From Bryobacteraceae bacterium (lineage in GTDB: Bacteria > Acidobacteriota > Terriglobia > Bryobacterales > Bryobacteraceae), in NCBI GenBank assembly GCA_030044325.1, contig JASHWA010000580.1, positions 1-22,273 on the forward strand: DNA of 22,273 nt, written 5' to 3'. Below the pieces are notes generated by a model. That model saw only the letters and a program-made list of their open reading frames with translations, had not been told where the DNA came from and ran no database searches. Both the position numbers and the translations under genes were made by a program. How positions within the stretch are numbered: the stretch's first letter is position 1; the number at the start of each line of letters is the position of its first letter. This document shows positions 1 through 7,898 of this stretch, in pieces.

Positions 1-193
1 GCCCCACGGCGACCGCGGCATCCACTGCGTTTCCCCCGTGCTCCAGCACTTCCAGTCCGACCGCCGAGGCGGTCCGGGAAACCGATGCGACCATCCCGTG
101 CGCGCCGTGCTGCGGCAGCGGGTATCCTTCTCCGCCCGAACGCTGCCCGAAACACAGCGCCGCGGCAGTGAAGACAACCAGAATTTTTTTCAT
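1..193 (-). CDS. ggt: Gamma-glutamyltransferase, N-terminal fragment (runs off the window)
   Basis: Only the first 64 codons are present; the gene continues beyond base 1. The start ATG is at 193-191, with an AGAGGT ribosome site just upstream. The product opens with an export signal (MKKILVVFTAAALCFGQ). It then shows the family's N-terminal block, GMVAS followed by VGLEVLEHGGNAVDAAVAVG. That block matches the conserved GGNAVDAA segment found near the start of gamma-glutamyltransferases. Family members are periplasmic Ntn-hydrolases that cleave and transfer the gamma-glutamyl group of glutathione and related peptides, after self-processing into two subunits. The catalytic Thr lies outside the window, so activity cannot be judged. 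The gene is divergent from the small ORF at 268. Confidence 0.88.
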   Translation of the reverse strand, partial: MKKILVVFTAAALCFGQRSGGEGYPLPQHGAHGMVASVSRTASAVGLEVLEHGGNAVDAAVAVG

Positions 194-267
194 GACCTCT
201 GCACCTCAATGGCAGCTTCTCATACTATAGGCGCACGCGCGCGTCACTGCCGGATTAAAATGGAATC

Positions 268-426
268 GTGCCGGATTGGGCGACAGCACTTTTGCTGCTG
301 GCGGGTTATGTCGCGCTGATGCGCTGGATCCTGCCGCGTTTCGGCGTGTCCACCTGAATGTCGGCGAACTGCGCCGCGTCGCGGCGTAAGCCGGTTTCAC
401 CCACCGAATCCGAACAATCCTCGTGA
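268..426 (+). CDS. Small single-span membrane protein with in-frame TGA; candidate selenoprotein
   Basis: A GTG at 268 opens 29 codons (VPDWATALLLLAGYVALMRW, then ILPRFGVST) ending in TGA at 355-357. The same frame continues without another stop for 22 codons (MSANCAASRRKPVSPTESEQ, then SS) to a TGA at 424-426. The first part is one membrane helix; the second is a short polar tail with a Cys five residues after the TGA. If TGA is read as selenocysteine, the product is 52 residues with a U-M-S-A-N-C redox-like motif directly after the helix. A GC-only hairpin follows the TGA at a distance suited to a bacterial SECIS element. I recall short membrane proteins with a Cys-containing GVxTCMSxxC motif but could not check this. 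There is no strong ribosome site (weak GGA near 263), so the start is uncertain. The plain alternative is a 29-residue membrane peptide or a non-coding stretch. Confidence 0.45.
372..386 (+). promoter_or_regulatory. Candidate bacterial SECIS-like hairpin after the in-frame TGA
   Basis: CGCCGC (372-377) pairs perfectly with GCGGCG (381-386) around a GTC loop. The stem begins 14 bases after the TGA at 355-357 and the loop G is base 21 after it. In E. coli fdhF the minimal element begins about 11 bases after the UGA, with its loop GGUC near bases 19-22. The bulged U of the E. coli stem is absent. In GC-rich DNA such a stem can arise by chance, so this supports the selenoprotein reading only weakly. 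Confidence 0.35.
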
Positions 427-475
427 CGCCGTCACGCTCCATCCCCCGATTTTGACGCCGGTTTTGACGTAGAAT
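422..475 (+). promoter_or_regulatory. Possible control region of the VOC gene: palindrome, direct repeat and -10-like box
   Basis: CGTGACG and CGTCACG form a perfect inverted repeat with a one-base centre at 422-436. TTTTGACG then occurs twice (450-457 and 462-469), followed at once by TAGAAT (470-475), a good -10-like sequence about 38 bases before the start at 513. No -35 box at normal spacing is clear, so an activator or repressor binding the repeats is possible. This is inference from sequence pattern only. Confidence 0.3.
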
Positions 476-512
476 GGCTCCCGGAGCTAAATCCGACCAC
501 GAGGTCCAAACC

Positions 513-1064
513 ATGGAACACATCATCGCCAAACTTCTCCACGATTTCGAGCAGGGCCGCATGAACCGGCGCCAGTTGATCCAGAGTCTCGCCGTCGCCG
601 CCTCGGCCGCGGCCGCCGCGACGGAAGCGAGCGCGGCCGGCAAGGGATTCAAGACCGTCACCGTGAATCACATTTCCTTTCAGGTCGCCGATTACGCCAA
701 GACGCGCGATTTTTATGCCGACCTGATGGGCATGGAGCCGCTCGAAGACAACGGCCACCAGTGCAACATGGCGTTCGGCAGTTCGTTCCTGCTGCCGCGC
801 AATATTCGCGAGGGAAGCAAGCCGCCGCTGGTCGATCACATCGCTTACACCATCGATAACTGGAATAAAGACGAGGTCGAGGAAGAGTTGAAGCGGCGCG
901 GCTACAAGCAGCACCAGGGCCGTTCCCCGATGGCGGCCATGGAATACCGCCCCGACACCGAAAACAGCTTCCACATTCTCGATCCCGACGGCTTCGATCT
1001 CCAGATCTCCGGCAAGGACATGACCGCGCACACCGCTCCGCCGCAGCGCAAGAAGCAGCAGTAG
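513..1064 (+). CDS. VOC-fold (glyoxalase/bleomycin-resistance type) protein with Tat-like leader
   Basis: The chosen start at 513 has GAGG at 501-504, eight bases upstream. An in-frame ATG at 474 lacks such a site. The 183-residue product begins with a long n-region and a twin-arginine-like leader (NRRQLIQSLAVAASAAAAA), suggesting export. The rest is one vicinal-oxygen-chelate domain. Its first half starts VNHISFQVADYAKTRDFYADL, and its second half carries VDHIAYTIDN and FHILDPDGFDLQI. The two histidines (NHIS, DHIAY) stand where VOC proteins bind metal. The usual Glu in the last strand is replaced by the DGFDLQ segment, so metal use and substrate are unknown. It is convergent with the creatininase-like gene at 1120. 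Confidence 0.8.
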   Translation: MEHIIAKLLHDFEQGRMNRRQLIQSLAVAASAAAAATEASAAGKGFKTVTVNHISFQVADYAKTRDFYADLMGMEPLEDNGHQCNMAFGSSFLLPRNIREGSKPPLVDHIAYTIDNWNKDEVEEELKRRGYKQHQGRSPMAAMEYRPDTENSFHILDPDGFDLQISGKDMTAHTAPPQRKKQQ

Positions 1065-1089
1065 CAGCCAAAGCCTGAGGCGCGACAAT

Positions 1090-1110
1090 AATGCAGCGCG
1101 TTGGCCGGTG
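1090..1110 (+). repeat. Partial copy of a dispersed AATGGAGCGCGTTGGCCGG-type repeat
   Basis: AATGCAGCGCGTTGGCCGG lies between two convergent genes. It matches the copy at 9618-9646 at all but one position over this core. It appears to be a truncated member of the small repeat family also seen near 12906 and 20447. Confidence 0.5.
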
Positions 1111-1119
1111 AACTCTCGA

Positions 1120-1950
1120 CTACTTCGCGCCTAGTAGCTGCCGGATCTGCGCGACGGCGTAATCCACTTTCATATCGAACGTCATCTTTCCCAGCTCCGG
1201 CGTGGACGGCCGCGCGTCGCCGGTGATTCCGTTGTTGACGCGCTGCGCGTTGGGATCGCGCGGCTCGCCCGGCTTCGGAACGGGATCGCCCACCGCGGTC
1301 GCGATCAGATCCTTGCGAACCCAGCCTTTATCGCCGCCCAGATACAGCATTTCCGACGTATCCGGAATGCCCGCGTGCGTGCTCAACGGCAGATGGTGCG
1401 CTTCCAGATACGTGTCGAAGTCGGCCTGCCGCTTGGCGTAAACGTCGCCGCAGAACACCACGTGAATGCCCTTGGCTGAATACTTCGCATCCAGCTTGTG
1501 CGCGACTTCCTCCAGTTCCTTCTGCCCGCCGCCGTGGTCTCCCATGAGGACGACGTTCTTAAATCCGTTGATGATGAGCTGCTCGGCGATCTGCTCGTTC
1601 ATGGCCGCAAACAGCGGGCCCGTGATGCCGATCGTGCCGGGAAGGTCGGCGCGCGCATTGTTGACCGAATACGGCAGAACCGGCGCGGCGATCGCGTTGC
1701 CCAGCTTCGCCGCAATCGCGAGCACCGTCGCGTGCGCCATCAGCGTGTGCCCTCCGTTGACGTTCTGCGGCCCGCGCGTTTCCGTGCCGCCGTTATAAAC
1801 GAGCGCCGTGGTTTTTCCCTTGGCGATGGCGGCCTTGAGCTCCGGCCACGTCATCATTTCAAGATCGTTACTCGCCGGCGCATTCTGCGAGATCTGAGCA
1901 AACGTTGCACTCGCCGACGCCGCCAGCAGGGTGAGGACGATTTTTCGCAT
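1120..1950 (-). CDS. Secreted creatininase-family protein (divergent active site)
   Basis: The start ATG at 1950 follows AAGG by five bases and gives a clean signal peptide (MRKIVLTLLAASASATFAQ). The open frame extends upstream to 2148, but that stretch is not protein-like and overlaps the promoter. The 276-residue product carries landmarks of the creatininase/amidohydrolase fold. These are GGTETRGPQNVNGGHT (in place of the usual E-x-H-G-P-H...D block), ITGPLFAAMNEQ, VVLMGDHGGGQKEL and STHAGIPDTSEML. Creatininases hydrolyse cyclic amides such as creatinine using two metal ions. Here the His of ExHGP is Arg and the Asp position reads His, so metal binding may differ or be lost. Signal peptide and substitutions together suggest a periplasmic enzyme of unknown substrate. 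Confidence 0.78.
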   Translation of the reverse strand: MRKIVLTLLAASASATFAQISQNAPASNDLEMMTWPELKAAIAKGKTTALVYNGGTETRGPQNVNGGHTLMAHATVLAIAAKLGNAIAAPVLPYSVNNARADLPGTIGITGPLFAAMNEQIAEQLIINGFKNVVLMGDHGGGQKELEEVAHKLDAKYSAKGIHVVFCGDVYAKRQADFDTYLEAHHLPLSTHAGIPDTSEMLYLGGDKGWVRKDLIATAVGDPVPKPGEPRDPNAQRVNNGITGDARPSTPELGKMTFDMKVDYAVAQIRQLLGAK

Positions 1951-1964
1951 AGGCCTTGGGCGAA

Positions 1965-1993
1965 AGAATATCAAAGGTCCGCCCCCGGCACAA
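1965..1993 (-). promoter_or_regulatory. Sigma-70-type promoter of the creatininase-like gene
   Basis: On the minus strand TTGTGC (1993-1988) and TATTCT (1970-1965) are separated by 17 bases, and the start codon follows 14 bases downstream. It is divergent from the promoter at 2032-2060. Confidence 0.5.
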
Positions 1994-2031
1994 CCTGCAA
2001 AATGGCGGTTAACGTATATGCCGACTGACCG

Positions 2032-2060
2032 TTGACCCCGCGTTTTTATCTTTATATAAT
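2032..2060 (+). promoter_or_regulatory. Near-consensus sigma-70 promoter of the DUF1592 operon
   Basis: TTGACC (2032-2037) and a perfect TATAAT (2055-2060) are separated by exactly 17 bases. Transcription would start near 2067, giving an untranslated leader of about 72 bases before the ATG at 2139. This is the best promoter in the window and the only clear one for the gene run up to 9179. Confidence 0.7.
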
Positions 2061-2138
2061 CACCCGAGAGTGCGTCTTCGCCGCCCGCGGTGAGATTTTG
2101 CGCCTCCGTGAACCAGGACGTTTTCGAAGGGAAGGTCG

Positions 2139-4517
2139 ATGAAGGCAATTCTTTCCGTAGCCGTGGTCGCGGCGATGGCGGGGTCCGTCGGATTCGCGCA
2201 GGCGCCCGCGCAAAAAGGTGCGGCCGAGCGCGCGGCCGTCAACAAATACTGCGCCGGCTGCCACAATTCGCGGCTCAAATCCGGCAATTTCTCCTGGAAT
2301 GACGTGGATTTGGCCCATCCGGAACAAAACGCGGACGGCGCCGAGAAAGCCATCAACATGCTGCGCGTCGGCATGATGCCGCCGGCCGGAATGCCCGCTC
2401 CTCCGGCCGAGGCGCGCGCGCGGCTCATTGCCTACCTCGAAAAGTCGGTGGATACGGCCGCCATGGCGAATCCCAACCCCGGGCGCCCGCCGTTGCACCG
2501 GCTCAATCGCACCGAATACGCCAATTCGATTCATGAGCTGCTGGCCGTGGACATCGACGTTTCCGCGCTGCTTCCGCCCGACGATTCAAGCCACGGCTTC
2601 GACAACATGGCCGACGTGCTGACCGTTTCGCCGACGCTGATGGAGGGTTATATTCGCGCGGCGGGCCGCATCAGCCGGGAAGCCGTGGGCGATTCCACCG
2701 CGCCTGCGCTGACCACCACCTACCAGATTCCGCGCGTGCTTTCCCAAGCCAACCACATCGACGGAACCCCGTTCGGAACCCGCGGCGGAATTGCCGTGGT
2801 GCACGATTTCCCCGCCGACGGCGAGTACGTTTTTAAGCTCGGATTTTACTATTCGCCCACCGGTCCGCTGTTCGGCTTGAATCAGGGCAAAGGACAGCAG
2901 ATCGAAGTCGCGGTGAACGGCGTGCGCGCCGCGCTGCTCGATATCAACCCGGGAATGAAGCTGGCCGACGACGGAATCAAAACGCCGCCGATCAGGATCC
3001 AGGCCGGCCCGCAGAAGATTTCGGCGTCCTTCCCCATGAAGTTCGACGGGCCCATCGAAGACGAATACCGCATGGTGGAGCAGACCCTGGTGGACGTGAG
3101 CGCGGGCACCATTCCGGGCATGACCACCCTGCCGCACCTGCACGAGCTGAGCATCACCGGCCCCATCGAGACCACCGGAATCTCGGACACGCCCAGCCGC
3201 GCGAAAATCTTCATCTGCCGCCCCGCGCCCGGCGCCGACGAGATCCCCTGCGCCAAGAAAATCATCGCGAATCTGGCCGGGCTCGCTTTCCGCCGTCCGG
3301 TGAATGGCCGCGATCTGGAGGATCTGCTGGGCTTTTATCAATCCGGCCGGAACAGCGGCGATTTCGAGTCCGGCATCCGCACCGCGCTTCAGGCCATCAT
3401 CGCCAGTCCCGAATTCGTGTTCCGCTTCGAGCACGCCGCGCACTCGGGAACCGGCAATTACCGCATCAGCGACCTGGAGCTCGCCTCGCGCCTCTCCTAT
3501 TTCCTGTGGAGCGCGGCGCCCGACGACCAGTTGATCAAAATCGCGAGCGACGGAAGGTTGCACGATCCCGCCGTGCTCGAAAAGCAGGTGGAGCGCATGC
3601 TGGCCGATCCCCGCGCGGAAACGCTTTCCACCAATTTCGCCTACCAGTGGCTGCATCTTCAGAATCTGAAGGAAGCCAATCCCGACCTGATGCAGTATCC
3701 CGATTTCGACCGCTCGCTTTCGCTGGCGATGACGCGCGAAACCGAGCTGCTGTTCGACAGCCTGCGCACCCAAAACCGCAGCGTTCTCGATCTGCTCACT
3801 TCGAACTATACCTTCGTCAATGAACGGCTGGCGAAATATTACGGCATTCCCGATATTCTCGGCAACCGCTTCCGCCGCGTCCAGATCGCCGATCCCAACC
3901 GCTACGGGATTCTGGGGCAGGGAAGCGTGCTGATGCTGACTTCGACCGCGACGCGCACCTCGCCCGTGCAGCGCGGCAAATATGTGCTGGAGGTTCTGCT
4001 CGACACGCCGCCGCCGCCTCCGCCGCCCAACGTCCCGCCGTTCCCGGAGAGCGCCGCCAGCGCCAAGCAGCTTTCGGTGCGCGAGATCATGGAGCAGCAC
4101 CGCAAGAACCAGCCCTGCGCCGGATGCCACGCGCTGATGGACCCGATCGGCTTGGCGCTCGAGAACTTCGACGCGATCGGAGCGTGGCGCACCAACGACG
4201 GCAACACGCGCGTCGATCCCACGGGCAAGATGTTCGACGGCACGCCGCTCGACGGTCCGGCCAGCCTGCGCGCCGCCCTCGTCAAACACTCCGACGTTTT
4301 CCTCGAAACTTTCACCAAAAATCTGCTGGCGTACGGACTGGGCCGCGTGATCGATTACCGCGACATGCCCTTCGTGCGCGAGATCGACCGCGCAGCCGCC
4401 AACAACGGCAATCATTTTTCGGCGTTCATCCTGGGCGTCGTCAACAGCGTTCCGTTCGAATACCGAAGGGCTGAAGAAAATGAGCCGGCGTCGACCAGCG
4501 CTGAGCCACCACAGTAG
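2139..4517 (+). CDS. DUF1592-family cytochrome-like secreted protein (DUF1587/1595/1592/1588/1585)
   Basis: The ATG at 2139 follows GGAAGG and encodes a signal peptide (MKAILSVAVVAAMAGSVGFAQA). The 792 residues show the family's full domain order. A cytochrome-like segment has haem motif CAGCH at 38-42. DUF1587 follows at about 119-180 (LHRLNRTEYANSIHELLAVD), then DUF1595 at about 368-430, DUF1592 at about 442-570 (LASRLSYFLWSAAPDD) and DUF1588 at about 587-690 (GILGQGSVLMLTSTATRTSP). DUF1585 is at the C-terminus (about 700-775). DUF1588 carries a second CAGCH at 660-664, just before LMDPIGLALENFD. These proteins occur in Planctomycetes and Acidobacteria and probably bind haem in the periplasm; their substrate is unknown. 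The gene is followed 34 bases later by its usual partner, a DUF1552 protein. Confidence 0.92.
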   Translation: MKAILSVAVVAAMAGSVGFAQAPAQKGAAERAAVNKYCAGCHNSRLKSGNFSWNDVDLAHPEQNADGAEKAINMLRVGMMPPAGMPAPPAEARARLIAYLEKSVDTAAMANPNPGRPPLHRLNRTEYANSIHELLAVDIDVSALLPPDDSSHGFDNMADVLTVSPTLMEGYIRAAGRISREAVGDSTAPALTTTYQIPRVLSQANHIDGTPFGTRGGIAVVHDFPADGEYVFKLGFYYSPTGPLFGLNQGKGQQIEVAVNGVRAALLDINPGMKLADDGIKTPPIRIQAGPQKISASFPMKFDGPIEDEYRMVEQTLVDVSAGTIPGMTTLPHLHELSITGPIETTGISDTPSRAKIFICRPAPGADEIPCAKKIIANLAGLAFRRPVNGRDLEDLLGFYQSGRNSGDFESGIRTALQAIIASPEFVFRFEHAAHSGTGNYRISDLELASRLSYFLWSAAPDDQLIKIASDGRLHDPAVLEKQVERMLADPRAETLSTNFAYQWLHLQNLKEANPDLMQYPDFDRSLSLAMTRETELLFDSLRTQNRSVLDLLTSNYTFVNERLAKYYGIPDILGNRFRRVQIADPNRYGILGQGSVLMLTSTATRTSPVQRGKYVLEVLLDTPPPPPPPNVPPFPESAASAKQLSVREIMEQHRKNQPCAGCHALMDPIGLALENFDAIGAWRTNDGNTRVDPTGKMFDGTPLDGPASLRAALVKHSDVFLETFTKNLLAYGLGRVIDYRDMPFVREIDRAAANNGNHFSAFILGVVNSVPFEYRRAEENEPASTSAEPPQ

Positions 4518-4551
4518 TTTGGTACAGTAAGTTGCGGTAAGAGGAGATCGA

Positions 4552-5922
4552 ATGTTCATCACCAAAAAGCATGTGTCCCGCCGCGCCATGTTGCGCGGGC
4601 TGGGCGTGAGCGCCGCGCTGCCGCTGCTCGATTCGATGGTGCCGGCGCAGACGCCGCTTTCCAAGACCGCAGCGGCGCCCAAGAGCCGCCTGGCCTGCAT
4701 CGAAATGGTGCACGGCGCCGCGGGCAGCACCGGCGAAGGCACCAATAAACATTACTGGTCTCCGGAAAAGGAAGGCGCGGATTTCGAGTTCACCCAGACG
4801 CTCGAACCGCTCCAGGACCTGCGCGAGTACATCACTATTATCAGCGACACCGATCTGCATCCGGCGACGGCGTGGTCGGCCGCTGAAGAGGGCGCCGATC
4901 ATTTCCGCTCGAGCGCGGTGTATCTGACCGCCGCGCATCCCAAGATGACGGAAGGCTCGGATTACTACGTCGGCACCTCGCTCGATCAGTTCTACGCCCA
5001 GATGTACGGCCAGGACACGCCGCTCCCCTCCATCCAGCTGTGCATCGAAGCCGTCGATGCCTCGGGCGCCTGCGATTACGGCTATGCCTGCGTCTACGCC
5101 GACACCATCAGCTGGTCGTCGCCCACCACGCCGCTGCCCATGACGCTCGATCCGCGCATGGCGTTCGAAAATCTGTTCGGCGACGGCACCACTCCGGAAG
5201 AGCGCGCCGCGCGCCAAAAAGTCAACCGCAGCATTCTCGACTGGATCTCCGGCGATGTCGCCCGCTTGCAGCGCACGCTCCCGCCGAGCGACCGCCAGCG
5301 CCTGGCCGCCTATCTCGACGACGTCCGCGAAATCGAGCGCCGCATCGAGCGCATCGAGAAATACAACGCAAGCGGCGCCGCGCGCGCCCTCCCCGCCGCC
5401 CCGCTGGGCGTGCCCGATTCCTACGAAGAGCACGTGCGCCTGATGTTCGATCTTCAGGTGCTCGCGTTCATGACCGAGACCACGCGCGTTTCCGCCTTCA
5501 AGATGTCGCGCGACGTGAGCACGCGCGTGTTCAAGGAAAGCGGCGTCAACCAGCCCTTCCATCCCTGCTCCCATCACGGCGAGGCTCCCGCGAAAATCCA
5601 GGAGTTCGCGAAACTCAACCGCTATCACGTCAGCCTGCTGCCGTACTTCCTGAACAAGCTCAAAAACACGCCGGACGGCGACGGAAATCTGCTCGACCAT
5701 TCCCTGGTTCTGTACGGAAGCCCCATGGGCGATTCGAACGTTCACAATCACAAACGCGTTCCCATGTTCCTCGCCGGGCACGCCAACGGAAAGATCAAAG
5801 GCAATCTGCACGTTCGCTGCGCGGATGGAACGCCCATGGCGAACGCCTATCTCACCATGCTGCACCGGCTGGGCGTGAATGCCGAGACCTTCGGCGACAG
5901 CACCGGGGAGATCGCGATTTAG
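4552..5922 (+). CDS. DUF1552-family protein with Tat signal
   Basis: AGAGGAG stands six bases before the ATG at 4552. The N-terminus has a twin-arginine leader (SRRAMLRGLGVSAALPLLDS, residues 9-28), so the 456-residue protein is probably exported folded, perhaps with a cofactor. Length and sequence fit the DUF1552 family (segments YWSPEKEGADFEFTQTLEPL, DYGYACVYADTISW, SLVLYGSPMGDSNVHNH). The last of these, with several histidines, looks like a metal-site region. DUF1552 genes nearly always sit next to DUF1592 genes, implying that the products work together. No reaction has been established as far as I know. Confidence 0.9.
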   Translation: MFITKKHVSRRAMLRGLGVSAALPLLDSMVPAQTPLSKTAAAPKSRLACIEMVHGAAGSTGEGTNKHYWSPEKEGADFEFTQTLEPLQDLREYITIISDTDLHPATAWSAAEEGADHFRSSAVYLTAAHPKMTEGSDYYVGTSLDQFYAQMYGQDTPLPSIQLCIEAVDASGACDYGYACVYADTISWSSPTTPLPMTLDPRMAFENLFGDGTTPEERAARQKVNRSILDWISGDVARLQRTLPPSDRQRLAAYLDDVREIERRIERIEKYNASGAARALPAAPLGVPDSYEEHVRLMFDLQVLAFMTETTRVSAFKMSRDVSTRVFKESGVNQPFHPCSHHGEAPAKIQEFAKLNRYHVSLLPYFLNKLKNTPDGDGNLLDHSLVLYGSPMGDSNVHNHKRVPMFLAGHANGKIKGNLHVRCADGTPMANAYLTMLHRLGVNAETFGDSTGEIAI

Positions 5923-5931
5923 GAGCGGCCT

Positions 5932-7893
5932 ATGTCGACAAAAACCATTCTGGCGGGAATTTGTTGCGCTGCGCTGGTTTCCTTGGCAGCCGATACGCGC
6001 CTGGCCGATGCCGCGATGAACGGAGACCGCGCCGCGGTCGCTTCGCTGCTCCCTCAGAAAGTGGACGTCAACGCCGCGCAGGGCGACGGAACCACGGCGC
6101 TGCACTGGGCCGCCTATCGCGACGATCTCGAAATGGTCAAAATGCTGCTGGCCGCCGGCGCGAACGCGAAAGCCGCCACGCGCGAGGGCTCCATCACGCC
6201 CCTCTTTATGGCCTGCCAGAACGGAGACGCCGCCATCATCGAGGCGCTGCTCAAGGCCGGCGCCGACGCGAATGCGCCCAAATCCAACGGAACCACCCCG
6301 CTGATGATCGCGGCCGAATCGGGCAGCGCCGCCGCCGTGCGCGTCCTGGTCGAACACGGCGCCAACGTCGGCTCCAAGGAATCCGTCCACGGCCAGACCG
6401 CGCTGATGTTCGCCGCGGCGGAGGGCCGCGAGGCCGTGATCAAGTTTCTGCTGGCGCACGGAGCGGACGCGAACGTAGCCACCTCGTTCCACAAGCTGGA
6501 ACATGTCCGCTACGACCAGGACGGAAATATCGTCGAGGACCGGCCCAAAGCCGGCGCGGCCGCCACCGGACCGGACGCCGAAAATCTCGAAGCCTTCGCG
6601 CACTCGATCGGGCTTGAATCCGCGGTCTACGCGGCCGATGCCGCCGCCGCCGAGCACCAGGCGCTCGATCTGTTCGCCCACACCATCGGATTCAAAGCGG
6701 CCGTATTCGACGTGGACAACGCCCGCAAGAAAGGCCCCCGCGCGGGCGATATCAGCAATCGTCCGCCGCGCAAAATCGGCCCGGATTTCATGGGCGGAAT
6801 GAGCGCGCTGCTATACGCCTCGCGCGAAGGCCATTTGGCCGCCGTCCAGGCGCTGGTCGAAGGCGGGGCCAACGTCAACCAGGTGAGCGAAGGCGAAAAA
6901 ATGAGCCCGCTCGTCGAGGCCATCATCAACGGCCATCTGGATATCGCGAAATATCTGCTCGACCGCGGCGCCGATCCCAAACTCGCCACCGAAGCCGGAT
7001 TGACCGCCCTCTACGCGGCCGAGGACGTCCAGTGGGCGCCTAAAGCCTGGTTCCCGCAGCCCAGCGTCGATCAGGAAAAAACCGGCTACCTCGGCCTGAT
7101 GAAGGAGCTGATCGAGAAGGGCGCGGACGTAAACGCCCAAATCGGCGAGAAGCTGTGGTTCCGCGCCTTCACCAACGATTACACCTGGGTCGATACGGCC
7201 GGCGCGACCGCGTTCTGGCGCGCCGCGCAGTCAAGCGATCTCCCCGCCATGAAACTTCTGGTCGAGCACGGCGCCGATCCCAAGCTCGCCAATAAGGCCG
7301 GCGAAACCCCGTTGCTCGCCGCCTCGGGAATCGGCTGGGCCTGGAACTGGAGCCAGCGCGCTCCCTACCCCATCGTCGATGCGGTGAAGTTCTGCGTGGA
7401 GCACGGCAACGACGTGAACGCGGCCGACAGCCGCGGCTATACCGCCCTGCACGGCGCGGGCTTCCTCGGCGATAACGACACCGTGAGCTACTTGGTCTCC
7501 CAGGGCGCCAAGGTCGACGCCAAGAGCAAGGCCGGCGATTCGCCCGCCGATATGGCCAACGGTCCCACGCGTTTCGGCCAGCCGCACGCGGAAACCGTCG
7601 CGCTGCTTGAAAAATTAGGTTCGCCCAATTCGCACAACTGCCGTTCGGACCAGTGCGTGGTCGCGGCCAAGGCCAATATTTATTCGGACCGGATGGAACC
7701 CGTCGACCCGGTCGCCAAAGCCGAGCTGGAAGCATTCGCCAAAGCGGCCGGATTCAGTGAAGCCAATTACCACGCCGACGGATCGGCGCAACCGCGGCAG
7801 GGGCGTGGCGGCGCCATGGCCGCCGCAGCCGAACCCGCAAAACCCGCCGCGCCCGGCGCCAAGCCGCCCGCCAAGGGCCCCGGCGATCGTTAG
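5932..7893 (+). CDS. Secreted ankyrin-repeat protein
   Basis: The ATG at 5932 lies nine bases after the DUF1552 stop, with GGAG in the gap, so the genes are co-transcribed. A signal sequence (MSTKTILAGICCAALVSLAA) precedes about five ankyrin repeats (residues about 20-185, e.g. GTTALHWAAYRDDLEMVKML). An insert of about 90 residues follows, then another five or so repeats (about 285-560), several interrupted by loops. The insert holds two copies of a roughly 20-residue motif (LEAFAHSIGLESAVYAAD and LDLFAHTIGFKAAVFDVD). A third (LEAFAKAAGFSEANYHAD) lies near the C-terminus (about 599-616), followed by an Ala/Pro/Gly-rich tail. A CRSDQC pair precedes the third copy. Ankyrin arrays bind proteins; the target may be the neighbouring DUF1592/DUF1552 products. 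Confidence 0.88.
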   Translation: MSTKTILAGICCAALVSLAADTRLADAAMNGDRAAVASLLPQKVDVNAAQGDGTTALHWAAYRDDLEMVKMLLAAGANAKAATREGSITPLFMACQNGDAAIIEALLKAGADANAPKSNGTTPLMIAAESGSAAAVRVLVEHGANVGSKESVHGQTALMFAAAEGREAVIKFLLAHGADANVATSFHKLEHVRYDQDGNIVEDRPKAGAAATGPDAENLEAFAHSIGLESAVYAADAAAAEHQALDLFAHTIGFKAAVFDVDNARKKGPRAGDISNRPPRKIGPDFMGGMSALLYASREGHLAAVQALVEGGANVNQVSEGEKMSPLVEAIINGHLDIAKYLLDRGADPKLATEAGLTALYAAEDVQWAPKAWFPQPSVDQEKTGYLGLMKELIEKGADVNAQIGEKLWFRAFTNDYTWVDTAGATAFWRAAQSSDLPAMKLLVEHGADPKLANKAGETPLLAASGIGWAWNWSQRAPYPIVDAVKFCVEHGNDVNAADSRGYTALHGAGFLGDNDTVSYLVSQGAKVDAKSKAGDSPADMANGPTRFGQPHAETVALLEKLGSPNSHNCRSDQCVVAAKANIYSDRMEPVDPVAKAELEAFAKAAGFSEANYHADGSAQPRQGRGGAMAAAAEPAKPAAPGAKPPAKGPGDR

Positions 7894-7898
7894 AGGTC

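Noticed and set aside
38..319. 93-codon plus-strand frame at the left edge
   Set aside because: It is antisense to the gamma-glutamyltransferase start and its product has no recognisable features.
4009..4032. Run of seven prolines in the DUF1592 protein
   Set aside because: A proline run at this point of the DUF1588 region is common in the family, so it is not a special feature of this copy.
2586..6681. Very long open frames on the minus strand opposite the DUF1592, DUF1552 and ankyrin genes (719 and 746 codons)
   Set aside because: They are mirror frames of GC-rich genes. Their translations are low-complexity, rich in Arg, Gly, Ala and Val, with no domain, while the plus-strand frames match known families.
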